This document shows, piece by piece, positions 44,367 to 52,442 of a stretch of 64,000 nucleotides of DNA; the stretch's first letter is position 1, and the number at the start of each line of letters is the position of its first letter. The stretch is taken from positions 1 through 64,000 of the forward strand of contig NZ_FUXL01000007.1 of the NCBI RefSeq assembly GCF_900167365.1. Reading direction: 5' to 3'. Both the position numbers and the translations under genes were made by a program. Origin of the DNA: Consotaella salsifontis (GTDB lineage Bacteria; Pseudomonadota; Alphaproteobacteria; Rhizobiales; Rhizobiaceae). The notes below the pieces were generated by a model. That model ran no database searches, was not told the origin of the DNA, and worked only from the letters and a program-made list of their open reading frames with translations.

Positions 44367-44824
44367 GTGTAAAGATCCTGGATCAAAACAGCAGAAGTGG
44401 ATGGACCCGATACGACCTCAGCGGAGATCGGGGAAGCCGTCATGATTGCGTTGATCCCTGATCGCGGAGGTATCACTGTGCCGGAGAGTGCGAAGTCCTA
44501 GAAAATACGCGGTCCACGGGAGGGAATGCCGCCTGAGGGTTCTGAAATCCCGGTAACGTCCGGAACTCCGGTTGCAACAAATCGACTGGCTGCTCGAACT
44601 GCGATCCCAAGCGTGTCGTCGGACTCAGATCGCAAGAGAGACTCACCGGCGCGCATTCGCGCTGCCAGTGCGTCTTTCTGCGTCCGAACAAAGAATGCTC
44701 GCCGCCGGCTTCCTATGACGCTTCAGCGTGCGGGTGGCTAAGTCCGCACGCGATCGTGCATCGACGAGCGTCCGGCTCGGGATGGGGCGTTGCCGGGCAG
44801 CAGAGCCTCCCAAGTCGCATCATG

Positions 44825-45029
44825 GTTGACACGGCGGTTGACAGAAGTTGACATCAGGTCGCTATGAGCCCCGAAGGGCGGCGTATTTGGTTGACATCGC
44901 CGGCATTGAGGCCGCGAATGGCAGGTTCGTTTCGGCGCTAAGTCATTGATTTCACTTTGAGGGTTTACACAAAGTTTACACTAAGTTGACGGATTTCAAC
45001 GATTTCGGAATTTCCGGTATTCTGTCAAC
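44825..45029. repeat. Iteron-like GTTGACA repeats upstream of the putative rep gene
   Basis: GTTGACA occurs at 44825, 44837, 44847 and 44890 in direct orientation. GTTTACA follows at 44963 and 44974, then GTTGACG at 44985, with 11-base periods (one helical turn). An inverted copy TGTCAAC lies at 45023-45029. The flanks are AT-richer than average. This is what an initiator-binding origin looks like; tandem -35 boxes (TTGACA) for several promoters are the alternative. The remaining bases of the gap 44367-45386 hold short open frames without any recognisable feature. Confidence 0.5.
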
Positions 45030-45386
45030 TTCCGGTGTGACTGAGGTGGCTTCTCGTATTGGTGCTGCTGTTCAGACCGGACCAAAGATCTCGATATGGC
45101 TCGGACGACCGGATAGCTCACTCGACCGCGTTCTGCCTGCTCGGTTGCGTCGATCTAGGTTTTGGCGCCGGAACTCCGCTCGCGAAAGTTCACTGCCATC
45201 TCGGCCTGACATCGGTCAGAACACTCCCTGGACCAATTCCTGTCGTGCTTGTCGATGGTTCTCTCCGGCGTTGCGTCGGCCGGCGCCGGTCTCCAAAGTC
45301 CTTGGTCGTGTCATGCCAAAGCACTTAGGCGAAGAAGGGCGTCACGATGGACGCCCTCGCTGAGATCAAATTGGTCGCGGCTACGC

Positions 45387-45716
45387 TCAAGCCGCTGGCG
45401 GTCGGCCTTCTGTCGGAATGCGGACGCGAGGCTTGTGCGACCGCAGGTGTCGGCGAAGGTAGCGCGATGCCTCGGCATACGTTCTCAGAGCCATATTGAA
45501 CCGCACGCCCTTGGCTGCGGTCGCTCCTTCAGAAGCGTAGAGCCCGATGGAGAGTGGATCGGTGCAGTTCCAGAGCTGGCCGGAAAGCCCGAAAAGTTCT
45601 TGGAGGTCGTCGAGCCGCATTGCGCCGCCGCGAACGTAGCGCGCGATCAGGATCTCAAACCGATGACGTAAATTGGATGGCGCGTGTCCACCGCGCGACG
45701 GGTTGTAGCGCATCAT
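45387..45716 (-). CDS. Hypothetical protein, third gene of unknown operon
   Basis: A 109-residue basic protein with no family I recognise. It is predicted to be largely helical, with a central MRLDDLQELFGLSGQL stretch and a basic C-terminus (SRYLRRHLRSHKPRVR). The start codon overlaps the stop of the preceding gene by 4 bases (ATGA), which supports a real, translationally coupled gene. A nucleic-acid-binding role would suit the charge but is a guess. Confidence 0.55.
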   Translation of the reverse strand: MMRYNPSRGGHAPSNLRHRFEILIARYVRGGAMRLDDLQELFGLSGQLWNCTDPLSIGLYASEGATAAKGVRFNMALRTYAEASRYLRRHLRSHKPRVRIPTEGRPPAA

Positions 45717-46228
45717 TTGGCCTCCGGCGCAGCCAACTTAAAGGTTCGCCGGTCGTTGACGAGAAAATGCAGATTGCCGAGGGTAATTCCTGGGCGCGGA
45801 AAGCACTTCGGGAGGAACAGGCGAAGGAGCTGCTTATCTTCAGAACTCATGGGCACCGAGCTACCCTCCAAGAGCCCTGCCGCAATAGCAAGTTTTTTGC
45901 GATTACCTTCAGTTGGATCGGCAGCGAGCGCCCTCAGCGCCTCTCTCGTCAAAGCAACATGCCCAAGCGCTTCATGCGCCAGATCGACAAATGCATGAAG
46001 ATCCACGACCGCGCCCTCCAGATACTCCGTCACGGTCGCAATCTCGTCAAAAATGCCTTTATCGCCAGCGCCGGAGCTCGCATCATTGATCAACGAGGCA
46101 ATCCAGGCAGAGCCTTGCTTAACCTCGTCAGCCATTTCCATGTGCTCCCCCGCCGACGACAGGAGTGAAGTCGCTTCGTCGGTCTTCAGGAAGTCCGCGA
46201 CTGCGGAGGTCGTGTTGGTAGTGCCCAT
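45713..46228 (-). CDS. Hypothetical protein, second gene of unknown operon
   Basis: A 171-residue acidic, helical protein without a family match that I know. The N-terminal half contains SLLSSAGEHMEMADEVKQGS and long Ala/Leu helices; the C-terminal third (LLRLFLPKCFPRPGITLGNL) looks like a separate small domain. I chose the ATG at 46228, which has AGAAGGACC about ten bases upstream; the longer frame from 46333 is poor in character. It lies 110 bases after the first gene and overlaps the third by 4 bases. Confidence 0.6.
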   Translation of the reverse strand: MGTTNTTSAVADFLKTDEATSLLSSAGEHMEMADEVKQGSAWIASLINDASSGAGDKGIFDEIATVTEYLEGAVVDLHAFVDLAHEALGHVALTREALRALAADPTEGNRKKLAIAAGLLEGSSVPMSSEDKQLLRLFLPKCFPRPGITLGNLHFLVNDRRTFKLAAPEAK

Positions 46229-46338
46229 TATGTTATGGTCCTTCTGCTCATAGCCGTGAGTAAGATTCGTCGCGTTGGAGCGCGACGGCTCGTAAAGCTG
46301 CCGGCGCGGTTGCAGTCGCGTCGGCAGCACCAAGGGCC

Positions 46339-46851
46339 TCAGCCCTTGACCTCTGTCACCGGGTGTTCGAGGCGGACTCGCTTCCCTAGTTGATCCTTGA
46401 TCTTGTTCAGGCGGACGATTTCGCGAAGCGCCCGCTTCTTCTCCGAAGGGTCCGACAGGTCGGACTCTTCAAGCTCCTTGATCCGAGCTTCGATCTCTTC
46501 CCGCTTGAACGCGTTGATCTTCTGGGTCAGCACGTCGAGGGCCTCGTGAAGCGCGCCCACAAGAAGCTCGGCCTTTGAGATCGAGCCCCGATTTTCAATG
46601 TCGGCGCTGCTCAAATCGTATGTGTCGAATTCCGGCCAGTCCTCCGTCCTGAACCAGGGGAGTTCGATGCCGGCATAAGCGCACATTTCTTCGGCGCTCT
46701 GCCACCCTTCGATGTGCTCACCGTCATGGAGCCAAAAGAACTCCGAGAAGGGGCGCCGGATATACGGTGCCGCCTCGTCCGGCATTGCCTTCTGTTCCCG
46801 CGCGATCCGCTCGCGCCGCTTTCGCTGCCGTTCGGCGCTGGTCATTACCAT
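46339..46851 (-). CDS. Hypothetical protein, first gene of unknown operon
   Basis: A 170-residue protein. The basic opening TSAERQRKRRERIAREQ resembles small phage and island proteins with an Arg-rich helix. A middle acidic region with Trp residues (FFWLHDGEHIEGWQSAEEM and LPWFRTEDWPEFDTYDLS) follows, and then a long charged coiled-coil-like helix from about 105 to 160 (KREEIEARIKELEESDL). It has a convincing promoter overlapped by a palindrome just upstream. It may be a regulator or a multimer-forming effector; I do not recognise it. Confidence 0.65.
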   Translation of the reverse strand: MVMTSAERQRKRRERIAREQKAMPDEAAPYIRRPFSEFFWLHDGEHIEGWQSAEEMCAYAGIELPWFRTEDWPEFDTYDLSSADIENRGSISKAELLVGALHEALDVLTQKINAFKREEIEARIKELEESDLSDPSEKKRALREIVRLNKIKDQLGKRVRLEHPVTEVKG

Positions 46852-46876
46852 GTGCGTGCCTCCGTTGCTGAGACAG

Positions 46877-46916
46877 CATATAGCTCAAAATCGTGACCGT
46901 TACAACAGATGTAACG
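46877..46916 (-). promoter_or_regulatory. Promoter overlapped by palindromic operator
   Basis: A perfect inverted repeat CGTTACA-ACAGA-TGTAACG occupies 46898-46916. On the minus strand TTGTAA (46905-46900), 17 bases, then TATATG (46882-46877) form a good sigma-70-type promoter whose -35 lies inside the palindrome, 26 bases before the first gene of the unknown operon. A repressor bound here would shut the operon. Confidence 0.65.
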
Positions 46917-47373
46917 ATCGATTCTTCGTTTTTTTGTGAACCAAGGACCGAGGCGGCGGCGTCGATCCGCGTCCCAAAGCCTTGCATCCGCTCAATGCGA
47001 TTACCGAAGTCTTAGCTCGCGTTACCTTGGCGAGCGCTTCAGCGGCGAAAGATCAAACGCCGCCCTCCCTTCGAATGGACATTCGCCGAAACGCACAGGC
47101 AAAGTCACAGGCGCGCGCTCCTCGCCGGATGAAGAATGGATGCGACGAGACCGCAGGATCGAGCCGGTGAGCGGCTGCGAGCCAATTCGAGCATATCTGG
47201 GCGCAACGAGTAAGTCATACCGACGAGCCTTTGAAAGCATCGCTTTCAGAGGGCGCCGGTCAGCCCGCGCGGCGCTTGAGCGAACCGTCTCGCGCAAGAA
47301 CCGGCTGAAAGGTCGGTTCAATTGCGCAGCGGCATCAGCTGTCCAATTCAACGGCGCGTGCCATTGCGGCCTC
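46917..47373. other. Intergenic region between M48 gene and unknown operon
   Basis: No gene is supported in these 457 bases. A T-run at 46928-46935 next to the promoter belongs to the upstream AT-rich flank. The open plus-strand frame that covers it continues antisense through the peptidase gene and is a shadow. Confidence 0.35.
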
Positions 47374-48117
47374 TCACGGCGACGGCTCCACTTTCTCCCA
47401 CCCCAGCATGTGCTCGTTTTTGTCGAGCCAGGCCTTGCGCTCCTGCCAATCCGGCAGCACGCGGCCCACAAGGTCCCAGAATTCCGGTTCGTGGTTGCGG
47501 TGCTTCAGGTGGCACATCTCGTGAACCACCGCATATTCCAGCACGGGCTTTGGCGCGAAGATCAGATGCCAGTTCAGATTGATCTGACGGTCCTGGCCGC
47601 AGCTGCCCCACATATGCTTCTGGTCCTTGATCTGCACGCCGCGCGGATTCAATCCATGCCGCTCGCCATGTCGTCGGGCGAAGTCGCGAGCATCATCGCG
47701 CACACGGCGCTTCAGCCAGAGCCTGAGGGCACTCTCGATGATGGCATCAGACGAGTCGGGTGACAGATCGGACGGTTTGCGGATCTGGAAACTGTTGCGG
47801 AAGCTGACCTCGACCAGGGAGCCCTCAAATGGTTCGATGGTCAGTCTGCTCATTCGGCCGCGATAGGGGATCTTTGCGCCGGACACGAATTGGTAGACGC
47901 GCGTCTGAGCTTTAGCGCGCTTTTCCATGCCCTGCACGGTCTCGATGATCCAGGCGCGCCGGCGCCCTAGCACGGCACTGATCTGTTCGTCGGTGGCGTT
48001 CTCCGGCACCAGCAATTCAAAGGATTTCGGCGTGATGCTGAGGCTCGCCCTCTGTGCCTTCGCTGATCGCCTCAGCGTGTATTCGATCTCTTGGCTGCCG
48101 ATGCGATAAACAGGCAC
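47374..48117 (-). CDS. M48/YgjP-like zinc metallopeptidase linked to type I R-M
   Basis: A 247-residue DUF45 (YgjP, SprT-like) metallopeptidase. The zinc motif VVHEMCHLKHRNHEPEFW lies near residues 200-217 (two His and Glu of HExxH, third His downstream). The N-terminal part is a beta-rich domain (YTLRRSAKAQRASLSI near 13-28). It starts with GTG one base after hsdR and ends the operon. Homologues are regular partners of hsdR; the role in restriction is not established, and processing or control of the restriction complex is a guess. Confidence 0.85.
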   Translation of the reverse strand: MPVYRIGSQEIEYTLRRSAKAQRASLSITPKSFELLVPENATDEQISAVLGRRRAWIIETVQGMEKRAKAQTRVYQFVSGAKIPYRGRMSRLTIEPFEGSLVEVSFRNSFQIRKPSDLSPDSSDAIIESALRLWLKRRVRDDARDFARRHGERHGLNPRGVQIKDQKHMWGSCGQDRQINLNWHLIFAPKPVLEYAVVHEMCHLKHRNHEPEFWDLVGRVLPDWQERKAWLDKNEHMLGWEKVEPSP

Positions 48118-48118
48118 G

Positions 48119-51100
48119 TCATTGCCCCGCGAAATGCTTGAGCGCGTAGGCCTCCACCTCTTCCGGGATCTCCTTGAGCTGTGTCAGCCCTGCCAGATGC
48201 GCCATAGAGCGCACCTGTTGACGCAGGCTTTTGCGCAAACCATCCTTCTCCCACCAGCCGGCGGACGCGGTCGCGGGGTCCGTGTAAAGCCTCTCCAGTC
48301 GGATCGCCAGATCCTCGCCTTCTGGGCCCGACGTGAAGTCATTCAGGATCTGCAGGATGCCATAGGCTCCGGGAGACAGACCTGCCTCGACATGGGCGGC
48401 ATCCTCGGCGGCGATGTCCTTCGCAAGCTCTTCGGCTGCCTTCAGCTTCCCCGACCAAGAGAGCTGGGCGCTTTCGAGCTTCTCCAGCAGCTGGCGCAGG
48501 CGCTCGGAGAACTTGCCATATTGATGCGGGCTGTCGTCGATCCGCTCGGTGACGGTCTTACGCAGTTCCGTTGTCTTGCGGATTGCGGCCGTCATCAGCT
48601 CTTCTTCAGACTTGTCTTCAGCTTCGAAGTCCTCCCAGAACTTCGGATCGGTGATGTGGCGCAGCTTGACGGTGACGCTGAGACCTGTTGCCTCCAGATG
48701 CTTCTCCAGCATCTCGCGGATCTTCTCGCTGTAGTTCATCTGGTCGAAGGCCTGGCGCTTCTCGAAGCGCTGGGTGCCATAGAGCAGAAAGTTTGCGACC
48801 CATTTCAGGTCGGCGGTGAATTCGAGAACGCTCGGGTCCGGGCTCAGTGTCTCGTAGAGCGCGATGAAGCTGCGGGCCTTGGCCTTGAAGTCGAACCACT
48901 TGTCCTCGGTGCCCAGCAGCTTCACGAAGGCATCGTATTCCGCCTTCAGCCCGTCCTTGTCGCTTGCCGTGCGTTTCAGCGGCTTCATCATGGTTGCGAC
49001 AGCTGAATGGGCGGCGCGCAGTTGGTTACGCAGGTCGTCCAGGTCGCGCATGGCGTTCTTCACGTCATCGGCGCGGTAGGAGGAGAGCGCTTCCTCCAAA
49101 TGTCCGGACACGCCAATGTAATCGACGATCAGGCCGTTGCGCTTCTTCGCGTCCGAGACGCGGTTGGTGCGAGCGATCGCCTGGAGCAGACCATGCTCCT
49201 TCAGCGGCTTGTCGAGATACATCACGCTTTCGATCGGGCAATCGAAACCGGTCAAGAGCTTGTCGCAGACGATCAGGAACTGCGGGTCGTCACCCTTGCG
49301 GCCAAAGGCCTTCTTCGTCTGCTTCTCGGCCTCGGCATCCAGATAGTTCGCTTTGAGCGCGGTTCGGATCGCCTGCTTGTGGGCATCCTCGCTCGGCTTG
49401 CCGTCTTCCTGGTTGATCGAATAGACGCAGGCCGACATGGCGTCGGCCCGAACCTGTGCCTCCGCCGCTTCCACGCCGTCGGCCTGAAGGTCCTCGGCAA
49501 TGACTTTCGTCAGCGCCTGTTTGTAGAGGATCACCGCCTCGCGATCGATGGCGACGATCTGCGCCTTGAACCCGTCTGGCCTGGCGTATTCCTTGAAATG
49601 CGTCCAGACGTCGTAGGCGATCAACTCGATCCGGCGCGGGTGCTTGACCAGATCCTCGATCTGCACCCCGCGCTTCTTGATCTCGTTGAGCTTGTCGTCG
49701 TCCAACTCGGCAAACCAGGTATCGAACAGGATGTCGATCTTGGCTTCATCGATATGCCAGTCGGTCTTGCGGCCGGTATAGTAGATCGGCACGGTCGCGC
49801 CATCGGCTACCGCGTCGTCGATGCCGTATTTGTCGAGATAGCCTTCGCCGACCACACCGAAATTCTCGTAGGTGTTCTTGTCGTCCTTCTTCACCGGCGT
49901 GCCGGTAAAGCCGAAGAAGCGGGCATGCGGCAGGGTTGCGCGCAGATAGGCGCCGAGATCCTTTTCCTGGGTGCGGTGCGCCTCGTCCACCATCACGATC
50001 CAGTTCTCGGAATTGGCGATCGGCTTCTCCGAGCCCTGGAACTTGAAGATGGTGGAAAGCGCCGTGTGCCCGTCCTTGCCGCTGTGGATCAGCGCATGCA
50101 GATCTTTGACGCTCTCGACTGGTATCGGGTTCGGCAAGCCGCAGGCAACGAAGGTGCCGCTGATCTGGCTGTGCAGGTCGATGCGGTCGGTCAGCACCAG
50201 AATGTTCGGATTGGTCAGCGTCTCGGATTGGATCGTCCGGTGTGTCTTCAGCTTCAGCGCCGCAAACACCATGGTCAGCGATTTGCCGCTGCCCTGCGTG
50301 TGCCAGATCAGCCCCTGCCGGTGCTTGCCCTCGATCACGCGGTCGACGATGCGATTGACCGCGCGAAACTGCTGGTAGCGGCAGATCTTCTTGATCGTGC
50401 CTTCATCCGTCTTTTCGAAGACGACAAAATGGGTGATCAGGTCGAGCAGACGGCTCGGCTCCAGCAGGCACCAAAGCCCTTTGGCAAGCGTATCGGGAAA
50501 ATCGGCGTCAAACTTCGGCCACGGGTCGCGCCACTCGGCGAAATATTTCGAGCCGGAGCCCGTCGCGCCATAGAGCACCAGCGCACCGTCGGTCACGATG
50601 TTGAAGACATTGGAGAAGAACAGGCGCGGAATGTCCCGCTCATATTGCCTGATCTGCTCGAACGCCTCGCCGGTCTTGTCCTTCACATTCAGCGGGCTTT
50701 TCGCCTCGATCACCACCAGCGGAATGCCGTTTACACAGACCACGACATCCGGCTTGCGCGGATGCTCCGCCTTGACCCTAAGCTGATGCGTCACGGAAAA
50801 CTGGTTGTTGCTGACGTCGAGAAAATCGATCACCCGCAGCGTCTGCCGCGTTTCCTGACCCGCCACCTTGCGCGCATAGTCCCCGCGCAAAACCTTCAGC
50901 CAAGCCTCATTGTCGCTGATCGCCGCAAGCTCGCCATAGGCGGCCTCCGCCGAAGCGCGGTCAATCCCATTGATGCGCATCAGCGCGTCGATCAGATGTG
51001 GGAGAAACAGAACCTGGTTCTCGCCGTCGCGTAAGGTAGAGTGCTCCGCCGGCGCCACGAAGCCATAGCCCATGGCCTTCAGATGCTCGATCGTCGGGCG

Positions 51101-51133
51101 CTCGGCAAAATGCCATTCGGGGCCTTGGCTCAT
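48119..51133 (-). CDS. hsdR: Type I restriction enzyme, R (motor/nuclease) subunit
   Basis: HsdR cuts DNA at a distance after ATP-driven translocation when the target is unmethylated. The 1004-residue product shows the nuclease PD-ExK site (KPDVVVCVNGIPLVVIEAK near 128-146), helicase motif I (HTQGSGKSLTMVF near 281-293), the DEAH box (MVDEAHRTQE near 384), motif III FFGFTGTPV near 405 and motif VI AIARTNRVSDAKKR near 652. All key residues are present, so it looks active. It is 7 bases after hsdS and 1 base before the peptidase gene, in an hsdM-S-R-peptidase operon. Confidence 0.96.
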   Translation of the reverse strand: MSQGPEWHFAERPTIEHLKAMGYGFVAPAEHSTLRDGENQVLFLPHLIDALMRINGIDRASAEAAYGELAAISDNEAWLKVLRGDYARKVAGQETRQTLRVIDFLDVSNNQFSVTHQLRVKAEHPRKPDVVVCVNGIPLVVIEAKSPLNVKDKTGEAFEQIRQYERDIPRLFFSNVFNIVTDGALVLYGATGSGSKYFAEWRDPWPKFDADFPDTLAKGLWCLLEPSRLLDLITHFVVFEKTDEGTIKKICRYQQFRAVNRIVDRVIEGKHRQGLIWHTQGSGKSLTMVFAALKLKTHRTIQSETLTNPNILVLTDRIDLHSQISGTFVACGLPNPIPVESVKDLHALIHSGKDGHTALSTIFKFQGSEKPIANSENWIVMVDEAHRTQEKDLGAYLRATLPHARFFGFTGTPVKKDDKNTYENFGVVGEGYLDKYGIDDAVADGATVPIYYTGRKTDWHIDEAKIDILFDTWFAELDDDKLNEIKKRGVQIEDLVKHPRRIELIAYDVWTHFKEYARPDGFKAQIVAIDREAVILYKQALTKVIAEDLQADGVEAAEAQVRADAMSACVYSINQEDGKPSEDAHKQAIRTALKANYLDAEAEKQTKKAFGRKGDDPQFLIVCDKLLTGFDCPIESVMYLDKPLKEHGLLQAIARTNRVSDAKKRNGLIVDYIGVSGHLEEALSSYRADDVKNAMRDLDDLRNQLRAAHSAVATMMKPLKRTASDKDGLKAEYDAFVKLLGTEDKWFDFKAKARSFIALYETLSPDPSVLEFTADLKWVANFLLYGTQRFEKRQAFDQMNYSEKIREMLEKHLEATGLSVTVKLRHITDPKFWEDFEAEDKSEEELMTAAIRKTTELRKTVTERIDDSPHQYGKFSERLRQLLEKLESAQLSWSGKLKAAEELAKDIAAEDAAHVEAGLSPGAYGILQILNDFTSGPEGEDLAIRLERLYTDPATASAGWWEKDGLRKSLRQQVRSMAHLAGLTQLKEIPEEVEAYALKHFAGQ

Positions 51134-51140
51134 GGGGCGC

Positions 51141-52442
51141 TTACTCCGCCGCCAGGGGCAGGGCGTCGGTGACGCGCTTGCGGCCGGTGAGGAGGTCGGA
51201 CATGAGGGCGGCTTTGAGTGAGATCAGATGGGAGAGTTCCTTTGCGACATTCATCCCGTAGACGCCGTGGTCTTTAACAATCTTGCTCAGTTGAGCCAGT
51301 TCGTGACGAGGGGGCACCGGCACATAAAATGATCGGACATTTTCCAAGCTAAGGCCCGGTTTGCTTTGGCCGTATTGGGCGCTCAGGATTTGATTATTGC
51401 CTGGGCCTAAGGGGGAAAAGAAAGCCTCAAGAAAGGCGGACAATTGCCTATCCCTCAAACGCACCAAAGCCACATGTTGGCTCACGTATGCACTGCCTAA
51501 ATCCGCCGGGATTCTGGCAATGTTGCCCACGCTGTTGCCGGTAATTGTAAAGACCAGATCATCGGCCCGCACAAGTGTTCGAGAGCCTTCGGCACTCTTC
51601 GGGACCGTTACGAATTGTTTGTCGCTAAGGTCCAGCGAGCCATTTCGCACATTTTGAGATCGCAGAAACAGATCGCCTTCGTCTGAGTAGTATTGGGCCC
51701 AGCCGCGTGATCCGCTGGTAATGTGGATCGCCAAATCCCGAAGACGTTTCAGATCCCACCCCTCCGGGATCTCCCCGACCTCCGTTTGCTTGAAGCGCGT
51801 ATGGCCGATGCCTTTGGTGAGCAGGTGTTCCAGCACGCCCTGCTTGACCTTTCCGGTCTGCTCGATCACCGCCCGCGTTGCCGTAATCGCCTCATCGACG
51901 CTGGACAGGATTTCGGCGATCCGGCGCTGCTCGGAGAGTGGGGGGAGCGGGAACTGGAAATCTAGCCAGTCGGTAGCTCGAAAGACCATTTTCTCAATGA
52001 CAACACCCACGCTCGCCAATTCGCAAGACTTATGGAAAGCGTTCGCATGAGACAAATACCATAGGTATTTGGGGTCGATATCTTTTTGGATTTCAAAAGC
52101 ATAGTAGCTGCCGGAGGCAATAGCTTTGTCCAAATCATATGGCACAAGCCCGTAAGCGCGATGCAAAATCTGGACTTTCGACATTAGCCAATCGCCAGCG
52201 CGAATCAAGAATTGCGCCTTCGTCTTGATTGATACTCCTAATTGTCTTTCGCGAACCTCTATCCCACCGTGTCCTCGTCGGATTACGGGCTGCACATATT
52301 CGACATGATCTTGGACTTCGATCGGTCTTCGCTTGATTTGAAGAACGTCACCGAAACGAGAAAATCGCCAACCGGATGGAAGCTCGCTCAGCCATTCATT
52401 TTTTAGGTCCTCGATGACTTCAAGGCTAAGCGACATAGCCAA
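51141..52442 (-). CDS. hsdS: Type I restriction-modification specificity subunit
   Basis: HsdS reads the two-part DNA target for both methylation and cleavage. The 433-residue protein has two target-recognition domains (about 20-160 and 225-375), each followed by a conserved helical spacer. The first is PPLSEQRRIAEILSSVDEAI near 167-186 and the second PPRHELAQLSKIVKDHG near 378-394. The second half opens with GEIPEGWDLKRL near 222-233. The two halves are rather different, so the target should be asymmetric. The start overlaps the end of hsdM by 17 bases. Confidence 0.93.
   Translation of the reverse strand: MAMSLSLEVIEDLKNEWLSELPSGWRFSRFGDVLQIKRRPIEVQDHVEYVQPVIRRGHGGIEVRERQLGVSIKTKAQFLIRAGDWLMSKVQILHRAYGLVPYDLDKAIASGSYYAFEIQKDIDPKYLWYLSHANAFHKSCELASVGVVIEKMVFRATDWLDFQFPLPPLSEQRRIAEILSSVDEAITATRAVIEQTGKVKQGVLEHLLTKGIGHTRFKQTEVGEIPEGWDLKRLRDLAIHITSGSRGWAQYYSDEGDLFLRSQNVRNGSLDLSDKQFVTVPKSAEGSRTLVRADDLVFTITGNSVGNIARIPADLGSAYVSQHVALVRLRDRQLSAFLEAFFSPLGPGNNQILSAQYGQSKPGLSLENVRSFYVPVPPRHELAQLSKIVKDHGVYGMNVAKELSHLISLKAALMSDLLTGRKRVTDALPLAAE

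Noticed and set aside
49007-51034. 675-codon plus-strand frame antisense to hsdR
   Set aside because: hsdR has all nuclease and helicase motifs on the other strand; the antisense frame has no recognisable domain and exists because of high GC.
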